Shown here: one piece after another, positions 1 through 6,006 of the stretch
Layout of the letters: each line of letters begins with the position of its first letter
How positions within the stretch are numbered: position 1 is the stretch's first letter
NCBI GenBank assembly: GCA_023435945.1
Contig: JAEZLB010000189.1
Span: forward strand, 1-6,510
Reading direction: 5' to 3'
Length of the DNA stretch: 6,510 nt
Source: Pseudomonadota bacterium
GTDB taxonomy: Bacteria > Pseudomonadota > Gammaproteobacteria > Burkholderiales > Burkholderiaceae_D
Notes under the pieces: model-generated
Databases searched by the model: none
What the model saw: the letters and a program-made list of their open reading frames with translations, nothing else
Told to the model about the DNA's origin: nothing
Translations under genes and position numbers: made by a program

Positions 1-484
1 CCGCGACACTTCCTCCTACCGCATTCACCCCACCTATGCCTGCGCTCATGGCACCGTCTATGAGGGTGTTCATTCCTACCGCATGCAACTCGCCTAATCC
101 CGGCTTTCTGAGCACTTCTTGCCCACGTGTCAAACCCTGCTGCACGGCCTTCAGCAACTTTTGCATGGCAATCGGCTTTTCCAGGAAATTCAAGGCACCG
201 ATGCGTGTTGCTTCTACTGCAGTATCAATCGTGGCATGACCCGACATCATGATGACCGGCACCGTTAAGAGGCCTTCGCGTTGCCACTCCTTTAACAAGG
301 TCACCCCATCCGTATCCGGCATCCAGATATCCAGAAGGATCAGATCCGGACTGCTGGAGACTCGCAATTCCCGTGCCTGCTGCGCATTTTCCGCAGTGGC
401 TACTGCATGTCCCTCATCTCCCAAGATTTCCGAGAGCAACTCCCGGATGCCCATTTCATCATCGATGACCAGAATATTTGCCAT
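1..484 (-). CDS. ntrX: NtrX response regulator, N-terminal part (cut by left edge)
   Basis: This is the receiver domain and start of the linker of NtrX, the response regulator partner of NtrY and a sigma54-type activator in nitrogen/redox control. The 161 visible residues start at ATG 484-482. Receiver landmarks are present: acidic pair D8/D9, phosphoacceptor D52 in LLDIWMPDTDGV, S81 in MMSGHAT and K103 in LEKP. The WMPDTDGV and HATIDTAVEATRIGA stretches are typical of NtrX rather than NtrC. The AAA+ and DNA-binding domains would lie beyond the edge and cannot be checked. The start is preceded by a partial Shine-Dalgarno (AAAGG, spacing 7). A 61-nt gap separates it from ntrY, with no terminator, so co-transcription is likely. 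From about residue 129 the linker becomes unusually rich in Gly, Ala and Val (AVGM, AGIGGVNAVGG), which is odd for this family. Confidence 0.9.
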   Translation of the reverse strand, partial: MANILVIDDEMGIRELLSEILGDEGHAVATAENAQQARELRVSSSPDLILLDIWMPDTDGVTLLKEWQREGLLTVPVIMMSGHATIDTAVEATRIGALNFLEKPIAMQKLLKAVQQGLTRGQEVLRKPGLGELHAVGMNTLIDGAMSAGIGGVNAVGGSVA

Positions 485-545
485 GTTGTTGCCTTTATCT
501 CACTTTTTTCTGGGCGGACTTTGCTCGATCATTGCTTACATTTAC

Positions 546-2840
546 TTACAAAGTTTCCGCTAGTTTTAATAATAAAACGGACACCCTTGCTCCCCTTGTA
601 CTCCGGTTTTGCAAGTCGATGCGTCCTCCATGCTCCTCAATTATTTTCTTTACGACCGCCAACCCTAACCCTGTGCCCTTTGATTTTGAAGTGACATAAG
701 GCTCGAATGCCCGATTCAGGATTTTAGGCGAGAAACCAGGCCCGTTATCCACAATGGATAAGCGTACCGCCGTCTTGGTCTCATTTTCTGGCGTCTGATA
801 ATGGACTGCTTCTGTCACAAGTTCAATACGGGGCGGCTCTTCACCAACCTGCTCATGCACCGCATCTTGCGCATTCTGCAATAAATTATGAATAACCTGG
901 CGCAATTGAGTGGGGTCTCCGATTACCGGAGGCAAACCGGAAGCAAGCCGAGGATGAATGATGTCACGATCGTCACCGTTCAGATAGAGGCCCAGCACAT
1001 CTTCGACCAGCGTGTTCAGATCCAGCGGCCTTAATAGGGCTGGCGGCCGACGCGCATAATCGCGGAAGTTGTCGACCATCTGCTTTAACGCAGCGACCTG
1101 AGTAACGATGGTATTGGATGCCTTGTTCAGAATGGCCGCATCCGGCGGGCTGAGCTTGTCTTCCAGTTTCATCTGCAAGCGCTCGGCTGAAAGCTGGATA
1201 GGGGTGAGCGGATTCTTGATCTCATGCGCCAGACGTCGTGCCACTTCCCCCCAGGCAATCGAACGCTGCGCAGAAATGACATCCGAAATGTCATCGAACA
1301 CCACCACATGACCGATTGCATTATCTACGGGCAATCGTGAACCGCGTGCCAGCAAAGTAATATCGCTGTCATCATCATCGGCAACATTGTCATCGGCCTT
1401 GCGGGGAATATTGATTTGTTGTTGCCAGTGAAAATCATGCCAGGCACTTTCGTCCCCGATGGAGTGGGCATTTTGCTCTGAAAAGGATTTGATAATGGCC
1501 TGGGAGAATTTCTGCAATCCCGCAATATTAGCCAGCGGCTTACCGATATGGGCATCAAAATCCTGCTGCAGAATGCGCTCGACCGACTCGTTGCAGGTCA
1601 CCAGCCGGAACTGGTCATCAAGCACCATCACGCCGGCCGACATGTTGGCCAGGACCGATTCCAGATAGGCTTTTGCATTCTCCAGCTCGGCCCGGTTTTG
1701 CTCGACCGCCGCCCTCGCTTCAGCCAACTGCCTCGTCATGGCATTAAACGACTTGGTCAGCGTACCCAGCTCGTCGGAACTCGCCACAATCGGGCGGGGA
1801 GAAAGGTTGCCTTCGGCCACCGCTTTGGTTCCCTCGGCCAGCAGAAGCAACGGCTTGGCCAGATTACTGGCAATTACGAAAGCCGCGCCCATTGCGCCAA
1901 AAATCGCCAGCAGCAAGGTCAAGGTCAGGGTGACAAGATAAATTTTTCTCAGGCCCGCACGTGCCAGGGAACGTTCCTGGTATTCGCTATAGGCTTCACG
2001 GGATGCCTCCGCGTTAGCTGCCAATTGTGCGGGAACCGGCTGCATCAACTGCAAAAAACGGGCCTCACTTTGCAACGACAAGGAGCGCGAGGTAGATGGA
2101 ATCAGCGTTACCACCCGCAGACGCAGGGGCGTGGCATCGTAGCCTTGAACATCCGAGAATACCGCCCCGCCCCGCTCCTCGAAGGGATCGCTGCCGCCCT
2201 CGATGGCGGCGTAAGCGCGCGTCATGCGTGCCTGATACAGCATGGAGGCAGTCGGCAAATCAGGCAGCAGCATGCCCAGCGTACTGCCGACGCTGGCCAC
2301 GACACGTCCATTGGCTGTAACGATTAACGCTTCCTGTTGCTGGGTTGGGTCGCGCATGCGCGAGAGTTGTGAAACTTGCTCGGCCTCCGACAAATCCGAC
2401 AACTCCAGCGCCATGCTACTGGCCCGCGATCTGAGCTCGACCAGCGAGGAATCCAGCGCGGTTCGGCTGAGATTGATGCCGGCCTCAAGCGCCGACTCCA
2501 CCCGCACATCAAACCAGGAGTCAATGGAACGCGTCACGAACTGCACGGACACGAGGTAAATCACCGTGCCGGGCAGGATACCGATTAATGCAAACAGCAC
2601 CACCAGCCGCGTCATCAGCCGTGAACCAAAACGCCCCGCCCGATAGCGCCGATAGAGACGGGCCAGCAGGACCAGCACCAGCGCCAGCAAGGCGCTCGCC
2701 ATCAGGAGGTTAAGGCCCAGCAGGAGCGAATAATGACGATCGAAAAAGGCAGAGTTTCCTGCCGCGGATGCAAGCAGGAATAGCAGGATACCGGCGATAG
2801 AACCGCCCACCACCAGCAGATAGCGAATTACCCTGGTCAC
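546..2840 (-). CDS. ntrY: NtrY-type transmembrane sensor histidine kinase
   Basis: This 764-residue inner-membrane kinase autophosphorylates and passes phosphate to NtrX, encoded just downstream. Predicted membrane segments lie near residues 7-26, 37-60, 77-100 and 299-326, with a periplasmic region of about 200 residues between the third and fourth. A HAMP domain follows (about 325-377, ending near FNAMTRQL), then a PAS domain (about 390-520). The HisKA domain carries H539 in RRLAHEIKNPLTPIQL. The ATPase domain has the N box (N652, N656 in HNLLQNAQDA), the G1 box DNGPGF (698-703) and the G2 box KGTGLGLAVV (721-730). Domain order and length match the NtrY family. The start is GTG, and its last two bases begin the TGA stop of the DUF4390 gene (GTGA overlap), which implies translational coupling; there is no good Shine-Dalgarno. 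An acidic run (DDNVADDDDSD, 483-493) interrupts the C-terminal part of the PAS region. All catalytic motifs are intact. The ligand is unknown. Confidence 0.95.
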   Translation of the reverse strand: MTRVIRYLLVVGGSIAGILLFLLASAAGNSAFFDRHYSLLLGLNLLMASALLALVLVLLARLYRRYRAGRFGSRLMTRLVVLFALIGILPGTVIYLVSVQFVTRSIDSWFDVRVESALEAGINLSRTALDSSLVELRSRASSMALELSDLSEAEQVSQLSRMRDPTQQQEALIVTANGRVVASVGSTLGMLLPDLPTASMLYQARMTRAYAAIEGGSDPFEERGGAVFSDVQGYDATPLRLRVVTLIPSTSRSLSLQSEARFLQLMQPVPAQLAANAEASREAYSEYQERSLARAGLRKIYLVTLTLTLLLAIFGAMGAAFVIASNLAKPLLLLAEGTKAVAEGNLSPRPIVASSDELGTLTKSFNAMTRQLAEARAAVEQNRAELENAKAYLESVLANMSAGVMVLDDQFRLVTCNESVERILQQDFDAHIGKPLANIAGLQKFSQAIIKSFSEQNAHSIGDESAWHDFHWQQQINIPRKADDNVADDDDSDITLLARGSRLPVDNAIGHVVVFDDISDVISAQRSIAWGEVARRLAHEIKNPLTPIQLSAERLQMKLEDKLSPPDAAILNKASNTIVTQVAALKQMVDNFRDYARRPPALLRPLDLNTLVEDVLGLYLNGDDRDIIHPRLASGLPPVIGDPTQLRQVIHNLLQNAQDAVHEQVGEEPPRIELVTEAVHYQTPENETKTAVRLSIVDNGPGFSPKILNRAFEPYVTSKSKGTGLGLAVVKKIIEEHGGRIDLQNRSTRGARVSVLLLKLAETL

Positions 2841-3436
2841 TTGTTCTCTGCCCTGAAGGCGAGAACTTTCCGCTCCGAGGACAGACGCCAGTCTTTGTTG
2901 TTAAAGGCGTTAATCTGGAAAGGCTTGGGCAAATGCTCCAGATTGAGATACATACGAAGGGAAAGCTGATAAGTTACACCCGGCATCAAGGCGCCCTTTT
3001 CCAGCACCAGCCAGCTGCTCGGCTGCTGGATAACATACAAGGCATCCTCGATAGATTCGAAATAATAATTCTGCCCGGTGCCAGTCGTCACCCGGTACTG
3101 GCGAGTCAGCACATTAAAAGTGATACGCTGGGTCCGCGACTTGGAGACCACCCCCTTGTCAAACCAGTACCAGCGCGGTTGCTCTACCTCGATGTCGGTA
3201 GTAAAAAACAGGGGAATGCCGCGATCCACCGCATTCAGCAATTCTTCATTCAACTCGAACTGATAGACGGCAGTAAGCCGGTAACCTTCATCCGTACGAT
3301 CCAGCTGCGTAGAAACGATCTCGACGCGATCAGTAGTGGCTTGGGCGGCGGGAATGCCTATCGGCAGGCATACCGATAACGCCAGAATCCAGCCGAAATG
3401 GAAAATACGTCGCATTAAAAATGAAACCAGGATCAC
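2837..3436 (-). CDS. DUF4390 family exported protein
   Basis: This 199-residue protein of unknown function belongs to the DUF4390 family, usually found between rsmB and ntrY in Betaproteobacteria. It has a signal peptide: MRRIFHF, a hydrophobic core, and a likely cleavage after AQA (residues 31-33 from the GTG start). Family landmarks are visible: an LNEELLNAVDRGIPLFF stretch, PRWYWFDKGVVS, LTRQYRV, FESIEDAL, and a C-terminal region with LEHLPKPFQINAF, DW and LSSE. No catalytic motif is apparent; it is probably periplasmic or anchored. The longest reading starts at GTG 3436, but the ATG at 3415 (residue 8) gives a cleaner signal peptide. Neither has a convincing Shine-Dalgarno. It begins 24 nt after the rsmB stop and overlaps ntrY by 4 nt. 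An accessory role for NtrY is inference from gene order only. Confidence 0.88.
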   Translation of the reverse strand: MILVSFLMRRIFHFGWILALSVCLPIGIPAAQATTDRVEIVSTQLDRTDEGYRLTAVYQFELNEELLNAVDRGIPLFFTTDIEVEQPRWYWFDKGVVSKSRTQRITFNVLTRQYRVTTGTGQNYYFESIEDALYVIQQPSSWLVLEKGALMPGVTYQLSLRMYLNLEHLPKPFQINAFNNKDWRLSSERKVLAFRAENK

Positions 3437-3460
3437 ACCGGGAAAGAGATTGACAAAAAT

Positions 3461-4783
3461 TCATCGTTCCGCCGGTTTCTGAAAGAGGGCATAAAACAAG
3501 CCATCGTGATCGTCGTCGCTGTGTGCGCTGGGTAGCAGCTGACCGGGAGCGGGCAAACGAAGCGCCTGATGACGACTTTGAAATGCGGCAGCTTGCCGTT
3601 CCGACTCCAGGGGCCACACGGAACATGTTGCAAATAGGAATTTACCACCCGGTTGCAGCATCTGCCACAGGTTGTCCAGAATTTTCTCGGAAAGTGTTGT
3701 AAGACGTCCCGCATCCTCTTGACGCCGAAGCCAACGTATATCTGGATGACGACGGACAATTCCTGAAGCCGTACAAGGCACGTCAGCCAGAATACGGTCA
3801 AAACGCTTGCCATCCCACCAGTCTTGCCCGCTTGCATCGCCCTGCTTCACTTCCGCCTGTAAATTTAAACGCTGTAAATTCTGCCGCACACGTTGCAGGC
3901 GCGATGCATCCTGGTCCAGGGCCAGCACATCAATCTGCGCCAGTTCCAGCAAATGGCCGGTCTTGCCGCCCGGTGCAGCGCAAGCATCCAGCACACGCAT
4001 GCCATCCTGCACATCCAGCAAGGGCGCGGCCAACTGAGCCGCTGCGTCCTGCACCGAAACCATCCCTTCACTAAAGCCGGGAATACGATCGACCGGCACC
4101 GGTTTTTCCAGGCGCAGCGCACTCGGCCCAATGCGCATCGCCTGCATACCGTGCTGCGCCAGCAATGCCAGGTAGTTTTCGACCGCGATAGCCCGCCGGT
4201 TGACCCGCAAGGTGAGTGGCGGAAGAGTATTGCCGACTTGCAGCACGTCTTGCCAGGATTGCGGATAGGCGGCCTGCATATCCCTGATCCACCAGGCTGG
4301 ATAATTCCAGCGGGCCTCGATGCGTTTCTCTGCCTGTGCGACCAAGGTGGCCCGCTCACGCAGGAAACGGCGCAATACCCCATTAACCAGCCCCTTCGCG
4401 CGGGCAATCCGGGACTCGGAAGACGCCGCTGTCACCGCCTGGTCGACAACGGTGTACGCTTCATACGGCGGCTGTTCAGATTCCAGGAGCAAGGCCAGCG
4501 CACATTGCAGCAGGCCATTCAGCAATGGTGGTTCCGGCACGCGTTCCACGGTCAGGAGCAGGATGTTTTCTGCCATGCCACGTTTGCGCATGGTGCGATA
4601 AGCCAGATCCTGGATGGCGCCACGCGCCGCCGCTGGTGCGTTCAACTGTGCATAGACATCAGACAGAGCCTGCGGCAATGCCGTGCCTGCCTGCACTGCG
4701 GTTACCGCACGCGCCGCACCCACCAGATAAAAGGCCAGCGAATCGGTCTTCAGGACCGTCTTGAATGGAGTACTCACGCTCAT
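3461..4783 (-). CDS. rsmB: RsmB, 16S rRNA (cytosine(967)-C5)-methyltransferase
   Basis: RsmB uses S-adenosylmethionine to methylate C5 of cytosine 967 in 16S rRNA, acting on free small-subunit RNA in the cytoplasm. The protein has 440 residues, close to the family norm of about 430. The N-terminal ~140 residues form the NusB-like RNA-binding domain (LVNGVLRRFLRE at 132-143). The Rossmann methyltransferase domain follows: motif I LDACAAPGGKTGHLLEL (266-281), acidic D290 in LALDQDA for SAM ribose, motif IV DVPCTASGIVRRHPDIRW (C337) and motif VI FATCSVWPLES with the presumed nucleophile C387. The C-terminal HDGLFYALFQK is typical. The ATG start is fixed by an in-frame TAA two codons upstream; a weak GGTAAA-type ribosome site precedes it. 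fmt and def, frequent neighbours of rsmB in proteobacteria, are absent here; a DUF1840 gene sits 57 nt upstream instead. Confidence 0.96.
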   Translation of the reverse strand: MSVSTPFKTVLKTDSLAFYLVGAARAVTAVQAGTALPQALSDVYAQLNAPAAARGAIQDLAYRTMRKRGMAENILLLTVERVPEPPLLNGLLQCALALLLESEQPPYEAYTVVDQAVTAASSESRIARAKGLVNGVLRRFLRERATLVAQAEKRIEARWNYPAWWIRDMQAAYPQSWQDVLQVGNTLPPLTLRVNRRAIAVENYLALLAQHGMQAMRIGPSALRLEKPVPVDRIPGFSEGMVSVQDAAAQLAAPLLDVQDGMRVLDACAAPGGKTGHLLELAQIDVLALDQDASRLQRVRQNLQRLNLQAEVKQGDASGQDWWDGKRFDRILADVPCTASGIVRRHPDIRWLRRQEDAGRLTTLSEKILDNLWQMLQPGGKFLFATCSVWPLESERQAAAFQSRHQALRLPAPGQLLPSAHSDDDHDGLFYALFQKPAER

Positions 4784-4840
4784 CGTTTACCAATGCCGGC
4801 GATCATGGTCGGGTCAACCCTACTTTTTGATGCGCCGCTT

Positions 4841-5176
4841 TCATACGCCCCAAATGACGGGCTGCCCTGCAGCCTTGGCTGCACGAAGCATTTCCAGCAG
4901 AGGATAGGCGCGGGCGGAAAAACTGACCATCTGCTTGGCTTCACGCACTTCATCCTCATCCGGATCGTCATCCTGCTTGGCCTTGTCAGCTTGGAGTTGG
5001 GCCTGTTTCTTGATTTCGGCTATTTCGTGCTCAATGCGGGCAATCGCGTCGCCGGTTTCTTCCGCCCTGATGATGCCTTTTTTGACGTCCTTACCCAGCA
5101 TGTCGAGCAAAGGCTTGGCATGCTCTTCGTACATGATCACTTCGGCAGCAGCCTTGGATTTGAATATCACCAGCAT
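4841..5176 (-). CDS. DUF1840 domain protein
   Basis: This 111-residue soluble protein matches the DUF1840 family of Betaproteobacteria, whose function is unknown. The family pattern is clear: it opens with MLVIFKSKAAAEVIMYEEHAK, continues with LLDMLGKDVKKGII and DAIARIEHEIAE, and ends with SARAYPLLEMLRAAKAAGQPVIWGV, where family members typically end in P-V-x-WGV. The middle (about 48-80) is a charged, helix-forming stretch with KADKAKQDDDPDEDE-like acidity. It has no signal peptide or membrane segment. The start is well supported by a Shine-Dalgarno GGAG (5185-5182) with 5-nt spacing to the ATG. It lies 57 nt before rsmB with no terminator between them, so it may be the first gene of the rsmB-ntrYX transcript. 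Confidence 0.88.
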   Translation of the reverse strand: MLVIFKSKAAAEVIMYEEHAKPLLDMLGKDVKKGIIRAEETGDAIARIEHEIAEIKKQAQLQADKAKQDDDPDEDEVREAKQMVSFSARAYPLLEMLRAAKAAGQPVIWGV

Positions 5177-5181
5177 AGAGT

Positions 5182-5185
5182 CTCC
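5182..5185 (-). promoter_or_regulatory. Shine-Dalgarno of the DUF1840 gene
   Basis: On the minus strand, GGAG lies 5 nt before the ATG at 5176. It is one of the clearest ribosome binding sites in the window and confirms that start; the other operon genes mostly have weak sites. Confidence 0.7.
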
Positions 5186-5208
5186 GTCACGTAAAAATGG
5201 GCACCGCG

Positions 5209-5237
5209 ATAATAAGCAAACCGTATTCCCTGATGAA
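5209..5237 (-). promoter_or_regulatory. Possible sigma70-type promoter before the DUF1840 gene
   Basis: On the minus strand a -10-like TATTAT (5214-5209, five of six matches to TATAAT) sits 17 nt from a weak -35-like TTCATC (5237-5232, three of six matches). The position suits a transcript starting about 25 nt before the DUF1840 Shine-Dalgarno. The gap (5177-5245) is AT-richer than its surroundings. The weak -35 makes this a candidate only. Confidence 0.25.
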
Positions 5238-5245
5238 AAAACGTC

Positions 5246-5668
5246 TTATTGGACCTTAAAACCAGCCATGAAAGTCTCGGCTTGCTCACGATTGATCTTT
5301 GCTTCAGGACCAAGGACCAGTACCTGATAGACATGCTCGCCCTTGGCCATGAAGCGCGCCAGCATCCACTGTGGCTGCGCTCCGTTGCCGGATGGCGTAC
5401 AGACAGCCTCTACCTGCAGCACCGGCAGGGACGACTCGCCGCCAATCGTGGGCAGGACCTTCTCGACTCGGACGGTTCCGTTAATATTCTTTACCAGTGC
5501 GGTCTTCATTGCGTCCAGCGCAAAGGCAGCCCGACTGGCATCCGGCAAAGCCGCTGTTGCCACTGCAAAGACCTGGTCCTGCACCTCGGTTGCCGTCATG
5601 GTCATCGACACTTCAATACCATTCAGATCTACGGTACGGGTATGAGTGGAAGGTTTACCGGGCATCAT
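5246..5668 (-). CDS. C-terminal portion of a split lipoprotein (uncharacterised)
   Basis: This 140-residue reading frame starts MMPGKPSTHTRTVDLNG and ends MAGFKVQ. I do not recognise a named family. As a stand-alone protein it has no signal peptide, yet it follows directly on a lipoprotein signal peptide in another frame. Its first residues would sit well after the upstream piece: APYLQ plus MMPGKP gives a continuous stretch of the type hydrophobic-hydrophobic-LPxKP that often follows the N-terminal region of small envelope proteins. Its ATG overlaps the upstream stop as ATGA. In this frame only six codons are open before the ATG, then a TAG, so the join must lie within about 5665-5686. A single missing base there would restore one protein of about 180 residues. 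The alternative is true translational coupling of two separate proteins, or a sequencing error. No good Shine-Dalgarno precedes the internal ATG. Confidence 0.75.
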   Translation of the reverse strand: MMPGKPSTHTRTVDLNGIEVSMTMTATEVQDQVFAVATAALPDASRAAFALDAMKTALVKNINGTVRVEKVLPTIGGESSLPVLQVEAVCTPSGNGAQPQWMLARFMAKGEHVYQVLVLGPEAKINREQAETFMAGFKVQ

Positions 5669-5787
5669 TGCAGATAAGGCGCCTCGCTACCTCGCACTTC
5701 CCGCCAGTCATAAGTCGGGGAACAGGCAACGAGTAACAACAGCAGCGGAAACAATAAGACAGGGAGATAAGGCAGGCGGCGCATCAT
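5665..5787 (-). CDS. N-terminal lipoprotein piece of a split gene
   Basis: This 40-residue frame encodes a type II signal peptide: MMRR, a hydrophobic core of Leu, Pro and Val, and the lipobox LVAC with acylated Cys at residue 22. It then runs SPTYDWREVRGSEAPYLQ and stops. Ser at position +2 predicts sorting to the outer membrane. A mature lipoprotein of only 19 residues is possible, as entericidin-like proteins show, but here the following frame continues immediately through an ATGA overlap, so truncation by frameshift is more likely. The frame is also open upstream to an ATG at 5823 (start MERRND), but that gives an overlong n-region and has no ribosome site, so I prefer 5787. No Shine-Dalgarno lies directly before 5787 either; an eight-codon ORF that ends on this start may supply ribosomes. 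Confidence 0.7.
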   Translation of the reverse strand: MMRRLPYLPVLLFPLLLLLVACSPTYDWREVRGSEAPYLQ

Positions 5788-5810
5788 GGTAAAAGTAAGC
5801 AGGCAGTCAT
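5784..5810 (-). other. Possible eight-codon leader ORF coupled to the lipoprotein start
   Basis: On the minus strand an ATG at 5810 preceded by GGAG (5821-5818, spacing 7) opens an ORF reading MTACLLLP. Its TGA stop overlaps the lipoprotein ATG at 5787 as ATGA. This gives a good ribosome site to a start that otherwise lacks one. ORFs this short arise easily by chance, so this is tentative. Confidence 0.25.
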
Positions 5811-5862
5811 TTCTCCGCTCCATAAAGTACAAGCGGCAGGGTTCGCATTGTAACAAACAGGC

Positions 5863-5894
5863 AAAAAAAAGCCCGCGATCCTTGAGTCGCGGGC
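5863..5894 (-). terminator. Rho-independent terminator
   Basis: On the minus strand GCCCGCGA and TCGCGGGC form a perfect 8-bp GC-rich stem around an 8-nt loop, followed at once by eight T residues (5870-5863). It ends transcription coming from the acyltransferase gene, and it separates that unit from the lipoprotein gene. The plus-strand side has no T-tract after the stem, so it should act in one direction only. Confidence 0.92.
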
Positions 5895-6006
5895 CAATAC
5901 TTTCAGGGAGTTGTGCTACTGTGAACAACCACGCATATGGTAAATACCTCCTGACACAAGAGCTTGTGCCTGATCAAGCTTTTGCTTGCTTATCCAATGT
6001 CCGGGC
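5895..6006 (-). other. Structured non-coding 3' region before the terminator
   Basis: This 112-nt stretch follows the acyltransferase stop. It holds a 5-bp hairpin with a 4-nt loop (CAAGC/GCTTG, 5975-5988) and another (CACAA/TTGTG, 5955-5968). On the minus strand a full AGGAGG (5952-5947) is followed 10 nt later by an ATG opening a six-codon ORF, MRGCSQ (5936-5916). The segment TCAGGAGGT (5954-5946) can pair with ACTCCCTGA (5911-5903), with one mismatch and one wobble, which would hide the AGGAGG. A GTTGT/ACAAC stem (5929-5925 with 5914-5910) lies inside. It may be an ordinary 3' UTR, or a small RNA or leader element released by the terminator. No convincing promoter is visible within it. Confidence 0.4.

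Noticed and set aside
1548..2327. A 259-codon open frame on the plus strand inside ntrY
   Set aside because: It lies wholly antisense to a kinase with all domains intact, has a Gln/Arg/Gly-rich shadow composition and no motif.
3433..3837. Alternative minus-strand frame overlapping the end of rsmB
   Set aside because: It is out of frame with RsmB, whose catalytic motifs cover the same bases, and it has no domain or ribosome site.
4784..4817. TTGACC on the minus strand (4817-4812) as the -35 of an rsmB promoter
   Set aside because: No acceptable -10 hexamer lies 16-18 nt downstream; the spot falls in GC-rich sequence and then the ribosome site.
3893..5194. A 433-codon open frame on the plus strand across rsmB and the DUF1840 gene
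   Set aside because: It is antisense to two well-supported genes, its composition is His/Gln/Arg-rich as in shadow frames, and it shows no recognisable domain.
5235..5260. T-run (GACGTTTTTTC on the minus strand) just after the split lipoprotein stop, as a terminator
   Set aside because: There is no GC-rich stem before the T-run; only a 3-bp GTC/GAC pairing is possible.
5926..5928. TTG at 5928 as an extended start for the lipoprotein
   Set aside because: It lies upstream of the Rho-independent terminator and would have to translate through its stem, and the added residues destroy a sensible signal peptide.
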